Shown here in pieces: positions 32,930 through 45,545 of a stretch of DNA of 64,000 nucleotides (the first letter of the stretch is position 1; each line of letters starts with the position of its first letter). Source of the stretch: Phascolarctos cinereus (Eukaryota; Chordata; Mammalia; Diprotodontia; Phascolarctidae); contig NW_018343973.1 in NCBI RefSeq assembly GCF_002099425.1, forward strand, positions 3,883,001-3,947,000, written 5' to 3'. The position numbers and the translations under genes are program-made. The notes below the pieces were generated by a model. That model did not search any database and was not told where the DNA came from. It worked only from the letters and a program-made list of their open reading frames with translations.

Positions 32930-33062
32930 TTTCCTGACATTGGAATATACCTCCTTGAGAGGAGGGCTTTCTTTTGTATTTATGATTGTATCACCAGCAA
33001 TGAGCATAGCACCTGGCACATAATGAGTACTTAATATATACTTTCGTATCAATTCATCAATT
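32930..33062 (+). repeat. L2 LINE 3' terminus
   Basis: 'acctccttgagaggagggct', 'gtatttatgattgtatcacc' and 'cacctggcacataatgagta' are L2 3'-end landmarks. It lies between the two L3 sections. Confidence 0.75.
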
Positions 33063-33121
33063 CTAATGCAGTGGATATCAGCTCTATTGGTTTGTTTGTT
33101 TGTTTGCTTGTTTTCCCTTAT

Positions 33122-33432
33122 TTACTCATTGCTCCTTGTTCTACCCTTTGAGGTAAAGTATAACAAAATTACTTTATACCCTCTTCTAAGATTCATCCCC
33201 TCAAATACATGATAATTTTTGTATGCCCTCTTTTGAATCTTTCCCAGGCTAAACACGTCTTACTTATTCAGCTATCTCTGTATATCTTGGTTTCGCATCC
33301 CCTCAAGTTCTGTGGGCTCTCTTCTGGATATGTGTCAGTTTATTAATGGCCTCCTAAAATGACGCATTTATAACTGAACACAATACTCCAAATATTATCT
33401 GACTAGGGAAGAGAATTTTGATCTGTGTTTTA
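33122..33432 (-). repeat. L3/CR1 LINE, second part
   Basis: Continues the L3 of 31730-31935 in consensus order: 'attgctccttgttctaccct', 'tttcccaggctaaacacgtc', 'gtgggctctcttctggatat', 'aactgaacacaatactccaa', 'ctgactagggaagagaatt'. Confidence 0.7.
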
Positions 33433-33435
33433 ACT

Positions 33436-33642
33436 GGACTTGTGATTTTATTGGTGTAGAGAGCTACTCCGAAAAGGACCTCCTCAGGCAGTGGAGATTG
33501 ACAACTTCCCTTTAACATAAAGTTGTAGAAATATCAAATGACTTATGCAATGGTCTGTGTAGGCGTCAGAGGAAACAACTAAATCCAGGTCTTCCTGAGG
33601 CCAAGGCCAGGTTTCTCTCCATTATGACATGCTGCCCCTCAG
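33436..33642 (-). mobile_element. MIR-like SINE, reverse copy with the special tail
   Basis: From the tail end 'ggacttgtgattttattggt' through 'gacctcctcaggcagtggag' to the head 'atccaggtcttcctgaggcc' and 'ccattatgacatgctgcccc'. Confidence 0.6.
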
Positions 33643-34262
33643 GAAAGAGTACACACTTAATCCACCAGTTCTGGAAATTGGTTCTATTGTTGAGGGTACT
33701 GGTTAAGAGGCATGCGACTATATACAAAGATAAAAAATAATGCAGTCAATCACCAACATTCACATGTTTAACTTTTATGACTTCAAGTTTTCACGAGATT
33801 TTATTACTACCGTCATTTTTACTTTCATGTTGGCAACAGTGCAGTGGAGAAAAATGTGAGAGGTGTGATACACACAAGTTTGTGGAGGAACTGGTATCCT
33901 AACAGACATTTCACTGATCTTGTTCACTCTACTATTGTGGAGTAAAGCATTCCCCATGCATTCATTGCATATTAAGGATCTCAAGCAGGTCACAAAGCAA
34001 GTGTTGCTGACATTATTTCAAACTAGTGCATCCTTCATGATCTAGGCTGCCCTCTGAAAACCAAGGGAGAGGTTGCTGGAACTTTAGTCAATACTGTAGG
34101 AAGACACCAAGATTTGTGAGGTCTTGACATCACCTCCAACACTCTGTCCTTCGTGGCTGTTGGATAGCATTAGAGATCATGAAGGATGAACTAGTTATTT
34201 TCCATTCAGTATTTATGGTACTGTAGATTTCATGTATTATGAAAAGTGAATATTGTCTGAAA

Positions 34263-34302
<40 letters not shown>

Positions 34303-34619
34303 AGATATTACCAGAAAAAGTCACAGAATTCTAGTGATAAAAAACATTTGGCATGTTACCAGTTTTATTTGGTACTGCATTTTATAGGTTATATCATGCT
34401 TACTGCATTAGGAAAAGTGTTTATTATCAGAATTAGTGTTTCATTATTATGAATAGTATGCAGAAAAGTTTTTTTCAGCAATCTCTAGTGAGAGATCACA
34501 GTTTTTGGTAATTGCAGAATTCTAGCCTCGCTATTTCCCATTGGTTCAATGTATCAACACTGAAATTTTCTAGGAACGTTATGCCCATGAAAGTTGAAGG
34601 TTGATAGTAAAAGCAATGA
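33643..34619. other. Unique DNA with a (TG)n run
   Basis: (TG)n at 34267-34299. Around it, 34195-34262 and 34355-34440 share loosely similar phrases ('tttatggtactgtag' and 'tttggtactgcat'; 'gaaaagtgaatattgtctga' and 'gaaaagtgtttattatcaga'), a possible old local duplication of about 160 bp. No gene recognised. Confidence 0.4.
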
Positions 34620-34858
34620 TGATGACAATAAATAATAATACCTGCTATCTGTGTTATGGTTTAAGGTTCACAAAGGACTTTGGAAACATTAACTCATTTG
34701 ATTGCCTCAACAACCCTAGAAAGTAGATTCTATTATTCTCTTTATTGTCTCCATTACATATATGAGGAAGACAAGAGTTAAGTGACCTACCTGGGATCCC
34801 ATACCTAGTAAATGGTAAAGCCTGATTTGAACTTATTTCTTCCTGAACACAACCCAGG
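34620..34858 (-). repeat. MIR SINE
   Basis: Reverse MIR: 'ataatacctgctatctgtgt', 'aactcatttgattgcctcaa', 'tctattattctctttattgt', 'aagagttaagtgacctacct', 'tttgaacttatttcttcctg'. Confidence 0.75.
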
Positions 34859-35214
34859 TCCAAGACATATTTTGGGGGTTGGTCAGAATATACCCATAAT
34901 AAGAGCTCCTGAACTCTTGTGTTTCTTCTAAAAAAGGGCATATTAGTTCAAAGCAAAAGCCCTTTATTTAAATTAACTAGCACAGCAAGACAGGTGACAA
35001 GAACGATTCACCTCATATATACAAGTACACTCTCCCACCATTTGGGAATGCATACTTACAGGGAACCCCAGAACCATGGGATATACATGGTGAGACACAT
35101 GTAGGAGGCTCATGACCAGTACATACTTGTGGGATAATTCATATCTCCAGCACTACAGAGCCATTAGTGTCCTCAGTGCTTTTTCTGCTCAGCATGAGGT
35201 CCTAGGTTCTCTCT
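34859..35214. other. Unique DNA, nothing recognised
   Basis: No recognised feature. Confidence 0.4.
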
Positions 35215-35412
35215 GTCCCCTTATTATTTGCTGCATGTTTCTGATACTCATTTGTATGTACATAATTATTAGCATGTTGTCTCCCTCCTTATAATTTGAG
35301 CTCCTTGAGAACAGGGGCTGTTTTTTGTCTTTCTTTTGTATACCCAGAATGTAGGGCTGTGATATGCAAATAGTAAACACTCAATAAATTCTTGTTGACA
35401 GACTCATTGAAT
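35215..35412 (+). repeat. L2 LINE 3' terminus
   Basis: 'gagctccttgagaacagggg', 'tgtctttcttttgtataccc' and 'aacactcaataaattcttgt' are the classical L2 end. Confidence 0.8.
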
Positions 35413-36075
35413 GCTGGACAGCTCCAGTGCTCCTGGACAGCTCCACTATTGCTTCTGCCCTCCCCTAGGTACCTCTGCTACTGCAATCTGATTCTCTGCT
35501 ACCATTTGCTGGTCTTCAACTACTATGTAGCCTTAAGTATAGCGTCTGGATAGCTTTATATTTATAGCCTCAAAAGCTTTTAGTATGTGAAGAAATGCCC
35601 TTTCTTACAGTCAGATAGCTAGATACATCCACAGATATTTTAAGGTTCATCCTTTGGATCTTATTCCTATTGCTGGTCTTTGGTCACTGCTTCCTGCATC
35701 AGGATTATAAAAATCCCTCTCACCATCTGTTTTATAACATATATCTGTCTTCATGCCTTGAAAATTTCCCAGGGATTCCACTTAGCAAAATTGTTAAATG
35801 GGGAACTACAGTGACTACATTGTTTTCATTCCCCATAAAGGTTCAGGTGGATCTGGATACCTCTTTTCTTTATTTTAAATTCTATTTTTTCCAACAATAA
35901 CAACAAAATTTTCTCCCAATACTTATAATACCTTCATTGCTTCACAATACCTCATGTATTACATTTCTTGAAATCTAGAGTGCACTTGTAGATCAACAGA
36001 CTAAGGTAAATCCCTCTGCCTTAGTTTGGGGTTACCTCATAAAATGTTTTTTTTTCAGTAAATAATTATTTCATA
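35413..36075. other. Unique DNA, nothing recognised
   Basis: Pyrimidine-rich in places; no repeat or exon recognised. Confidence 0.4.
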
Positions 36076-36224
36076 GTTTAATTATTTTTTTTCAGCCAGA
36101 GAAAAAGTTTGTTAGAGATAAACCATACAGGCTAGACCCTTAAGGAATCTGAACATTAGTAACTCCTGTAGGGATGAGCGGGCATGAGAAAATCTCAGCC
36201 TTTTGGGCATGAGAGAGTCTTAGA
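36076..36224 (-). mobile_element. Retroviral LTR fragment (fossil)
   Basis: Reverse match to the downstream part of the LTR at 3976-4534: 'cagccagagaaaaagtttgt', 'cccttaaggaatctgaacat', 'gatgagcgggcatgagaaaa'. Only a piece covering the R/U5 part is present, with no recognised internal region beside it. Same family as the other copy, and old. Confidence 0.6.
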
Positions 36225-36289
36225 TGAACTATTTTTTAAAGACTGCTATAATAGAGAAGTAATTATTTGATTAAAAACAGAGATAGGGA

Positions 36290-37583
36290 AAACAAAATAC
36301 TTGAATTTATAAGAAAAAATAGAATTATCAACAGATGAAGTAGAAATTAAGAAAATAATTAAAAACTTTTGGCAAATTATAAGGGAACAAAACTGATTAC
36401 TAAAAAGAAATAATAAATATTTGTATGAATATAAAATTTCTCAGAGAACAAAATAAGAAATCAAGAATTTAAACTATTTTATCTCAGCAAAAGAAATCAA
36501 AGAAGCTAAAAATGAATTCTCAAAGTAAAAAAAAGCTTAGATAGATTTTTAAATAAATTCTATCAAAATTCAATGAAAAATAGCTCCATATTACATAAAT
36601 TGTTTTGAAAAAGAAAGAAAACATACTACCAAATGCCATATATGAAACCAATATGATCCTAAAACTAACCTGGCAGACATAAAATAGATAAAGGAAGCTA
36701 TCAACTAATATCTCTATCTTGCTGCAGAAAGTATTGAATATGATATTAGCAAAGGCAATAGCAACAAATTCAAAAGATTGTGATCAGATTTGATTTATAC
36801 CAAGAAGGAAAGTTTATTTTAACCTTAAGAAAACAATAGCATAATTAATATTAATAACAAAACAATAAAATTTGCTTAATTATATTGGTAAATGAATAGT
36901 TTTTTTTTAATAAAATACAGCACCAATGCTTGTTTCTGTTTAAAAAAAAAGAACTAAAAGACATAGGTACAAAAACATTCTTTAACATAGTAAGTATTAA
37001 TCATCTAAAATCAAGAATTAGTATTATCTATAAGAAAAATCTTAGAGATTTTTCTAAGATCATGATTAAAACAGATGTTTGTTTTGCTACTATTATATAA
37101 TTTTTAAATGCTAGCTATTTCAATTACAGAAATTAAGGAAATAGTTAATATAGTCACTATTCACAGATATGATTGTTTACTTAGAGAATCCTATAAATTC
37201 AACTAAAATTTTAACTTAATAACTTCAATAAAAATGTCAGAATATAAAATGATAAAGTCATCAACTTCCATATGTACTATTAACAACACCAAGCAAGATA
37301 AAGTAGAAAAGTAAATTCCATTAAAATAACTTTAAAGGATTAAAATATCTAAAAGTTACCATAACAAAATACATTCAGGTCTTATAACTTGAAAAGACTT
37401 AACAAAAATAAAGTCTTAAATAATGGGGAAATATCAATACTTAATGGTTGGTCTATGCCAATACAATAAAATTCTGTTACCTAAAATACTACTTTATAGA
37501 AAATTCTAAACCCGTCAAACAACCAAGGGTTTTATACAACTAGACAAAACAATATCAAATTTTATCCTCAGGAACAAAAGGTA
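36290..37583 (+). pseudogene. L1 ORF2 relic, reverse transcriptase region
   Basis: Very AT-rich (many GC positions decayed) but collinear with L1 ORF2. Readable protein pieces include FYQNSMKNSSILHKLF-like text near 36560-36605, VLNMILAKAIATNSKDCDQI then FIPRRKVYFNLKKTIA (36735-36840, the RT palm/fingers), DKIQHQCLFLF-like text near 36915, and RYDCLLRESYKFN-like text near 37170-37205 (just after the catalytic FADD position). Many stops and frameshifts are present. The endonuclease and C-terminal segments are missing, so this is an internal fragment of an old L1. Confidence 0.75.
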
Positions 37584-37596
37584 AATGAAAAAAATT

Positions 37597-37855
37597 CTTC
37601 CCCTGTGCCTTTTTGCTGGCTACCATATCTGGAATGAACTGCCTTTTCACCTTCTCTTGTCCCTGGTTTTCTTCAAGACTCCTCTGAAGTGTTCATTCTA
37701 CATGAAACTTTTTCCTGGTCTCCACTATCCCCAAGAGCCTTGTGTTTATTTTTCATACACATACACACATATATAAATATACATATGCACATATATACAT
37801 CTGAGTATGCACACATACATATAATATACACACACATATATGTACATGGATATTA
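37597..37855 (+). repeat. L2 LINE 3' region with CATA-rich end
   Basis: 'ctggaatgaactgccttttc', 'ttcttcaagactcctctgaa', 'ctacatgaaactttttcctg', 'gccttgtgtttatttttcat', then a CACATATA tract typical of the L2 3' UTR in this window. Confidence 0.65.
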
Positions 37856-37857
37856 TA

Positions 37858-37932
37858 TTAAGTGACAACTAGTAAGTATGTATCCTGGACTCAAATCTAG
37901 ACCTTCTGACCAAGTGATCTTTCCAGTAATTC
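37858..37932 (-). repeat. MIR/SINE scrap
   Basis: 'taagtgacaactagtaagta' and 'actcaaatctagaccttctg' match a reversed SINE head. Confidence 0.4.
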
Positions 37933-38539
37933 AAATGCTTCTAGTTCTTGGGATACTCAATAAAAGACTGATGTGAATAAGCTTTCCAATGGTAATGCTA
38001 AAATACACATTCTCTTTCACTCATCCCTCTACAGACATAAGATCATTTATTTGAAAGCATAGAATATATTTTCCCTCCATGTAGTTGTCAGCAAATACAT
38101 CTTCTGCTACTAAAACTACATTGTGATTGTCTATAATATGCTGTTTACATTGTTTTAGGATAGATGATAGCCTCAAACTCCCAATAAAAATATGAGCTGC
38201 TAAGAAATATTCAAAAGATTGTTCATTAAAAATCAGCCTTCAGGCAAAACATTATTGGTGGAGTCAGAACAAAGCTTTAAAAATCATGAAGCAGAAATGC
38301 AATAAAAATGAATAATATGTGAAATTTTCCTCACAGAGTAGAAAATCAAACGGGCCAAGTGAAGGATCTGGCTTCATGTTTTTTCAAGTGTTTTGTGCCT
38401 TGTGAAGATGAGAAATGAGGGAGTCTTCTGCATAAATTACCCAAGTAAGAAGCCTCTTCTTTATCATTTTCTATTCAAGAAAACTATTGGCGGTTTGGCC
38501 AAAAAGCACACAGCTTAATTTATTCAGGATAATCATGCA
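37933..38539. other. Unique DNA, nothing recognised
   Basis: No recognised feature. Confidence 0.4.
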
Positions 38540-38990
38540 ATCAAAAAATTCTAAAGCTAGAGAGGAATCTCGGAGGTTATATAATCCTATTCTAATTAAA
38601 ATATGAATCCAGTCTACCACATTCCTGACATATAGTCATTCTGCTATTGATTGAGCATACCAAGTTATAAGTAACACTTTGTTTACCAAGGTATACCATG
38701 TCACTGTTTGGTAGTTCCAAGAGTTAGAGGTTCCTCTTTATAAAGAGTTGAAATTGACTTCTTTGTTTCATCTTTCCCTTGGTCCAGTTTTTCTCTCTGG
38801 ATTCATGAAGAATAAAGTCTAAAATGTTTTCCACGTGTCAAGTATTCTAATATTTAAAATAGTTTTCATGTCACTCTTAAGTTGTCTCAAATCTAGGTGT
38901 TTGGGGTTTTTTTTTAGCTTTATGCACCTTTGAACCTGAAACAATATGTGGTAGCCACAACTACATTTACGATGATACTTTGGGCCAATT
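38540..38990 (-). repeat. L3/CR1 LINE
   Basis: Reverse L3: 'ctagagaggaatctcggagg', 'tggtagttccaagagttaga', 'tttcatgtcactcttaagtt', 'ttgaacctgaaacaatatgt'. Strongly diverged. Confidence 0.5.
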
Positions 38991-40014
38991 CTAGGCAAAA
39001 TTGTGAATCAAGCAAAATTTATCTGCAGCAACCCATCCCTCTACCATTCTGTATTCATTACTCCTCTTTTATCAAATAATTAGAGATATGACTTTGAATC
39101 CAGCCATCTCTACTGCCTTACTACAATAATATTACTGATATTGCCAAAGTTTCTCTTCCTTTTGTTCCCATCAGTCTAATATCATTGTTTCTGTGTTGCT
39201 CTCCCTCAGAATCCTGCTTTCTGCTACGAAAATTACAAAATAATTCAAATTAATAAGGTAGGAATGGTTAAATAATGGCTTAATGTATTATTGTTCCATA
39301 AAACATGCACATTTTATGTCAATCCAAAGGAGTAAATGATATGATAATTTTAGACAAGAAAGAAGGGGGTAGATATTTCCTAGAGACTTGTAAAGGCACA
39401 ATATTTAGACTTCTGCTTATTCTACCAACATACAAGGTAAGACCTTTACTACTCTATTTTGTAGGTTTCTATGTACTTGAAAAATACTTTCCATATAGAA
39501 ATAAGCTGCCTTAGTAATTTTCAGATGTTTACTAGGAGCTGACCCACCAATAGATCTTGTGTGGTCTTACCTGAGAGATGTAGAGAGAAGGAAATGGGAA
39601 GGAGGAGACAGAAAGAGGAGAAAAAAGATAAGAAATAAGAAAGGGGAAGTGAGGAAAATATGCAAAGCTGGAGGACAGATATACAAAGTTAAGAGAAGAA
39701 GAACAGCAATAGCTACTAAAAGGATAAAGTGATCATCCTCCTCAGCAAGTGTTAAATTAGACAGAAATAAAAATATGTATTATCTGTCTTCCTGTGAGTT
39801 ACTTATATAATGAGCAATAGACTTGCATATGCTGATTTTCCAATATAGAAAGAAATAGGGCCAAATGAAACAATCTATGGCAGCCAACTAAAATGCCACA
39901 ACAGCTGAGTTTGTTTAAAAAAATATGCAAAGCCTATGAAATATTATGATGAAAAAGATAGCATAGCCCTGTGGTAAGAACACACATTAAGAAAAATATG
40001 GGGAACTGTGGTCA
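38991..40014. other. Unique DNA with a purine-rich tract
   Basis: A/G-rich block at 39572-39655. Otherwise nothing recognised. Confidence 0.45.
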
Positions 40015-41185
40015 TGTGACTAACAAGATGGAGGATTAATTCCTTCTTCCATTTGCCATTAACTCTTAAAACTTCCCCCAAAGAGAAATTCTTTAGCAGA
40101 GTTAGCTTAACTATAGCTTAATGAATACACAGAGCAAGAGAGCAAAGACCCCAACAGTGTAACAGCCTTACACTGTAACAATGGAGAAAGCTTAAGGTAT
40201 TTAGTCAACACTCCTCTCTCATGAGCCTCCACAAAACCACATAGAATGTGATGTGTCTTCCTACAAGTTAATTTGTTCAGGGACTTGGGCCAGTAGAAAG
40301 TAAATTTACCAACATGGTTGAGGTTAAGTTAGCATTGCTGTCCAGCCCCAGTGGCATACCTACCATCAAAGTGAGAGAGGAGTCAAGAAGAACATGACTA
40401 GAGACTGAAACAAAAGGCTAAAACCAACAAAGATTTCAAGAGGAAGAAAATACAGTTAAAAACCTAGAGCAAAAGCAGATAAATCAACAGAGTACTAATA
40501 TTAGAGGGAAGGATGAGTACTAAAACATCTAAAATATTATAATTTCATCTAAACAAATACTACAAGAGCAATGAAATTAAGTTTTTTCTGATGAAACAGA
40601 ACCCCATGGAATTTCAAGATAGCATGAGACCCCAAAAGTATGTTCCAGGATGTTTCAAAGGGAAAAGTAATTCTTAGTGAAAAGGGAACAAATGCCAAAT
40701 TTATTACTTACACAACAGAAATGACTAACAATGAAAAACTTAAACCCATGGTGGCAAGGTTCTAGAAAGAAATGAGAGAATAAAATATTTGATGGGCAAA
40801 TATACCGAAGTGAAGGATAATCTATAAGAAGGGGAAAGGGCAATTATGCTAAAAGAAAATAGTTTCTATATAAGAAAAAGCCATTGATTTTTAAGACAGG
40901 ATGTATTAGAAAAAACCTAAAGACCATAAATCTTCCGGAAGAACATTACAAATGAGAAAATCTTCATATTATAATGCAAGAAATAATACAAGAAAACCAT
41001 CCAGAAAGTTAAAAGAATACCACTTTCAGAAAAACGACACCAACCAAAACTATGTTTCTAAGAAACATAATGGCTAAGTTTCCTAATTCCAATGATCAAA
41101 AATATTCAGGGGAAAATATAAAAGGAAGGATATTCTAATAACAAGATTTTCTGTACCAACCAGAAGACTCAATACCCCTCACATA
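40015..41185 (+). pseudogene. Old L1, 5' UTR and ORF1 relic
   Basis: Opens with an L1-like start ('gtgactaacaagatggagga'). It ends in an ORF1-like stretch readable in pieces: ENLKTINLPEEHYK near 40912-40952, MQEIIQENHPES near 40976-41010, then FLRNIMAKFPNSNDQKY near 41057-41105, matching the 'NIIAKFQSSQ' section of intact ORF1. It is far more diverged than elements A, B or E and has no complete frame. Confidence 0.5.
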
Positions 41186-41774
41186 CTTGCTTGAATACTT
41201 GAAGAAATCTTTGATTTCATTCAAATGGGTCCTTCCTCAACAACCTCGTATCACAATTCTATCTCCCCTATGCTTTATTAGACAGTAAGACAATAAGAAT
41301 GCATTAAACATCTACTATGATGAGTGTTTCCAAATTTCATTAGGATGGTCCACAGATTGATAGCCTATTTGAGGCATATATTCAATTTTTTTTCAACTGT
41401 GGAAGGACTTTAGATCATGTACTCTTCTAGCATAGGCTTTGAAAAACCAGAGTGACTTCTATGTCATTATGAAACTCTAACAAGTGAATATCACTAATAC
41501 TTACTTAAAGGGATTATAGCACATAGATTCTGCTAATGCTTACATCAGTTAAGATTTCTAGTTTGCAAACTGGGAAGAAGAAAGGGTGACACTAAAGACT
41601 AGGGGTGAATTTGAAGATATTACTCCTAAAGGTAGAAGCTATACCTGTTATTGGTCCTTCCATGCCACCACTCCCTAACCAGGTACTACATCCCTACTGC
41701 CTAGAGCCTTGCCTGCTTAAACCATTCAGATTTTCCCTTTTATCCTAGCTTAAGAAAAACAATTGCCATCAGTG
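41186..41774. other. Unique DNA, nothing recognised
   Basis: No recognised feature. Confidence 0.4.
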
Positions 41775-41985
41775 AGAAGGAGAGGCAATATGGTTAAGTG
41801 GAAGAAACACTGGAGCCAGAGGAGTTGGGTTCAAATCTTATCTCTGTCACTTACAATTTATATGACCATGAATGAGCAAATCACTTAATCTTTCTGATCT
41901 ATAATTTATTCACTTGTAAACAAAGAATAGGGTTAGAAAAGAGATTTCCATTCTTTCTTTCCATATCTAGATCTATAATTTAATG
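41775..41985 (+). repeat. MIR SINE
   Basis: 'gaggcaatatggttaagtgg', 'gagttgggttcaaatcttat', 'gagcaaatcacttaatcttt', 'tatctagatctataatttaa' give the MIR order. Confidence 0.75.
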
Positions 41986-42019
41986 CTAAAGTTGTGCCAG
42001 TTTTTAAATTATTATTTTG

Positions 42020-43925
42020 AAAAAATATCTATTTTATATTTTATTTTCCTCAATTACATGTAAAAACAATTTTTAAGATTTTTTAATAAAATTTTGAGTT
42101 CTAGATTCTCCTCCTCCCTCCCCCCCAACCCATTACTGAGAATGCAAACAAAAAAAATATTTCCATATTAGTCATGCTGTGAAAGAAAATGAAGACAAAA
42201 AAAAGAAAAATAAAGTAAAAAAAAAGTATGCTTTGATCTACATTCAGATTCCATCAGTTCTTTCTTTGGAGGTGGATAGCATTTTTCATCTTAAGTCCTT
42301 TGGATATATACCAAGGATAAGTACATTTTGCTGTGAACAGCAAAGTCTTCTTCTACAATCCTCTTCTACAATCTTCTAAAATTTTCTCTTGGTTCTGTTT
42401 ATTTCATTTTGCATCAGTTCATGTCTTTCCAGGATTTTTTTTCCCTGAGAGCATCCCACTCATCATTTCTTATAGTATTCCATCAATATTATTAAATAGT
42501 ATGTAATAGTATTCCATCCCAATCCTATACCACAACTTGTTCAGCCATTCCCCAATTAATAGGCATCCCCTCAATTTCCAATTCTTTGCCACCACTAAAA
42601 GAGCAGCTATAAATATTTGTGTACACATAGGTCGTTTTCTTTCTTTTTTTCTTTCTTTAGGATACAGACTTAGTAGTGGTATTGTTGGGTAAAAGAGTAT
42701 ATGCAAAGTTGTATAGCACATATGTAGTTTTATAGCACAATTCCAAATTCCTCTCCAGAATGGTTGAATCAGTTTATACTCCACCAATAATGCATTAGCT
42801 TCTCAATTTTCCCATATTCCTGCCAACATTTTTCATGTTCATTCTCTGTCGTATTAGCCAATCTAATAGGTGTTTGGTGGTACCTCAGAGTTACTTTAAT
42901 TTGCATTTCTCTAGTTAATAATGTTTTAGAATATTGTTATATGATAGATAGTTTTGATTACTTCTTCTGAAAACTGCATGTTCATATCCTTTGACCATTT
43001 ATCAGCTGGGGAATGACTTTAATTTTTTATAAATTTGACTCAATTCTCTACCTATTTGAGAAATGAAGCTTTTATCAAAGAAAACTGTCCTAATTTTTTT
43101 CACAGTTATGATTACTGTGCATTTTCCTTCATCTATTTCCCACTGTTTATCCCACTCCCTGTCTCCTTTCAGAACAGTTTATCCTCAAAAGTATTTTGCT
43201 TCTGACTACCACTCCTCCCTCCTTTCTATAAGCCACCCTCCATTTCTCTTATCTGTTTCCCCTTCTAATTTCCTATACAGTAAGATATATTTGTGTACTC
43301 AACTTAGTATGTATGTTATTTCCTACTTGAGTCAATTCTGATGCAAGTTAGCTTCAAGCATTTTCTAGCACCCCATCTTCCCATCCACTGTAAAAGCTCT
43401 TTCATGCCTCTTTTATGTGAGAAAATTAACCCCATCTACCTATCCCTTTCTCCTTCTCCCAGTGTATCCCTTTTTCTTACCCCTTAATTTTATTTTTTTT
43501 TAATTCCCTCTCATTCAGCTCATGCTTGCGTCCTCTATGTATACCCCTAAGTACCTTAATAATTAGAAAGCTCCTAGGAGTTACAAGTTATCACCTTCCT
43601 GTGTAAGAAGGGAAAAAATAAACTTGTTGAATCCCTTATGATTTCTTTTCTTGTTTACTTTTTCATGCTTCTCTTGAATCTTCTTTTTGAATGTCTTTTC
43701 TTTTTAAACCAGAAATGCTTGAAAGTCTTCTATCGAATATCCATTTTTCTCATTTATACTCAGTTTTCCTGAGTAGGTGGTTCTTGGTTGCAATCCTAGC
43801 TCCTTTGCCCTCCAGAGTACCATATTCCCAGCCCTCTAATCCTGTAATGTTGAAGCTGCTAAACCTTGTTTTATCATGATTGTGGTCCATGATATTTGAA
43901 GTATTTCTTTCAGGTTACTTACAAC

Positions 43926-43977
<52 letters not shown>

Positions 43978-43997
43978 ATATATGTATATACATGCAT

Positions 43998-44034
<37 letters not shown>

Positions 44035-45545
44035 ACACACATACACATATATATTTTACTTGGGAGCTCTGGAATTGAGATATAATATCCTGGGAGTTTT
44101 CCTTTTGAGATCTCTTTTAGGAGGTGAGTGGTAGATTCATCAAATTTGCATTTTACTTTCTGGTTCTAGAATATCAGCACAGTTTTCTTAGATAATTTCT
44201 TGAAATATGACTCTTTCTTTGATCATGGATTTCAGGTAGTCCAATAATTCTTAAATTATCTCTCCTTGTTCTATTTTCCAGGGCAGTTATTGTTTTTATA
44301 AGATGTTTCACATTTTTTCCTTATTTTTGATTTTTTAACTTTGTTTTATTGTTTCTTGATGTCTTGTAGACTCATTAGTTTCCATTTGCCCAATTCTAAT
44401 TTTTAAGGAATTATTTTCTTCAGTGATCTTTTGTACTTCACTTTCCATTTGACCAATTATGATTTTTAAATAGTTCTCTTCAGTGGATTTTTTGCCTCTT
44501 TTACAATTTGGCACATTCTGTTTTTTAAGGTGTCATTTTCTCCAGTACTTTTTGTCCCTCCTTTACCAAGGTATTGGCTCTTTTTTAATTATCTTCTGGC
44601 ATCACCCTTATTTCTTTTCCCAATTTTTTTCTCTACTCCTCTTATTTGATTTTTAAAATGTTTTTTGAGCTCTTCCAGGAATTCTTTTGTGGCCCGAGAG
44701 TAATACATATTTTTCTTTGAGGGTTTGAATGTAGCAGGTTTTCTTCTTTTGAGATTGTGTTTTGATCTTCCCTGTCATCATAGTAACTTTGTATAGCCAG
44801 TTTCTTTTGTTGTTGTCATTATTCCTTTTCCAGCCTATTTATTGACTTTTAACTGCATGCTAAATTGGGACTCTGCTTCCAGAGTGGAGGGAGCACTGTC
44901 CCAAGCTTTAGGTTTCAGCTGTTTTCAGAAATAATTTTGAGGACTTCCAAGATGCTATGATCTAGGAGAAGGTCTGTTTACTATTCTCCTGCTCTATGCT
45001 CTGGTCTGTGAGTGACCACAAGAACTCTTTTTGACCCTAAAACTGTGATCAGGGACCCTATTCCTTTGCACTCACAAGCTGTGGTGTGCTAGTGCTCCTC
45101 CTCACTCTGGGACTTCCACCCAGAACTAAGACCTGGATCCACATGTGGGCAATACAACAGAGTCCTACATCCTGTGCCAGCAAAAGGCCCCCAGTAATTT
45201 GCTTCTGACTAATTGTTGGGCCCACTTACTATCTGTAAGTAGAGAGCTCCAGAAGCTGCTGCTGCTGTTGCTGATTCAGTGGCCCCTAAGATTGGCTACT
45301 GGTTTGCTAGGGCACAGATTACATTGGTTCAGCCTGTGCTAGACTTCACTCTACTCTCACCCTAGTAAGAAACCTTTCTTGCCAACCTTCTAAGTTGTCT
45401 TGGGTTGGAAAATGTCTTTACTCTGTCCTTTTGTGGCTTCTGCCACTCCAGAATTCATTTTGAGGTATTATTTAAAGTTGTTTAGAAAGGAATTTGGGAG
45501 AGCTCAGGTAAATCATGCTTTTTCCATCATCTGCCCCTAGTTGTG
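42020..45545 (-). mobile_element. Composite L1 (element C): ORF1 unit joined to the ORF2 end
   Basis: Read right to left it has a 5' UTR (44820-45545, with a degraded 5' end 'ctaggggcagatgatgg'), a broken ORF1 (from 44819 to about 43640), the post-ORF1 pyrimidine-rich region (about 43110-43640, matching 24590-25190 of element B), then directly the ORF2 C-terminus (42400-43105) and an L1 3' UTR. A frame at 42470-42787 reads LIQPFWRGIWNC, FIAALLVVAKNWKLRGCL and EWLNKLWYRIGMEYY, typical of the ORF2 end. Most of ORF2 is absent. Either two L1 copies abut or one copy lost ORF2. Confidence 0.75.
43933..44051. repeat. Inverted (TG)n-(CA)n compound microsatellite
   Basis: A (TG)n run of about 20 units (43933-43973) and a (CA)n run (44000-44051) face each other across a short TATA/CATG spacer, inside the ORF1 of element C. 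The arms can pair as a hairpin. Confidence 0.9.
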
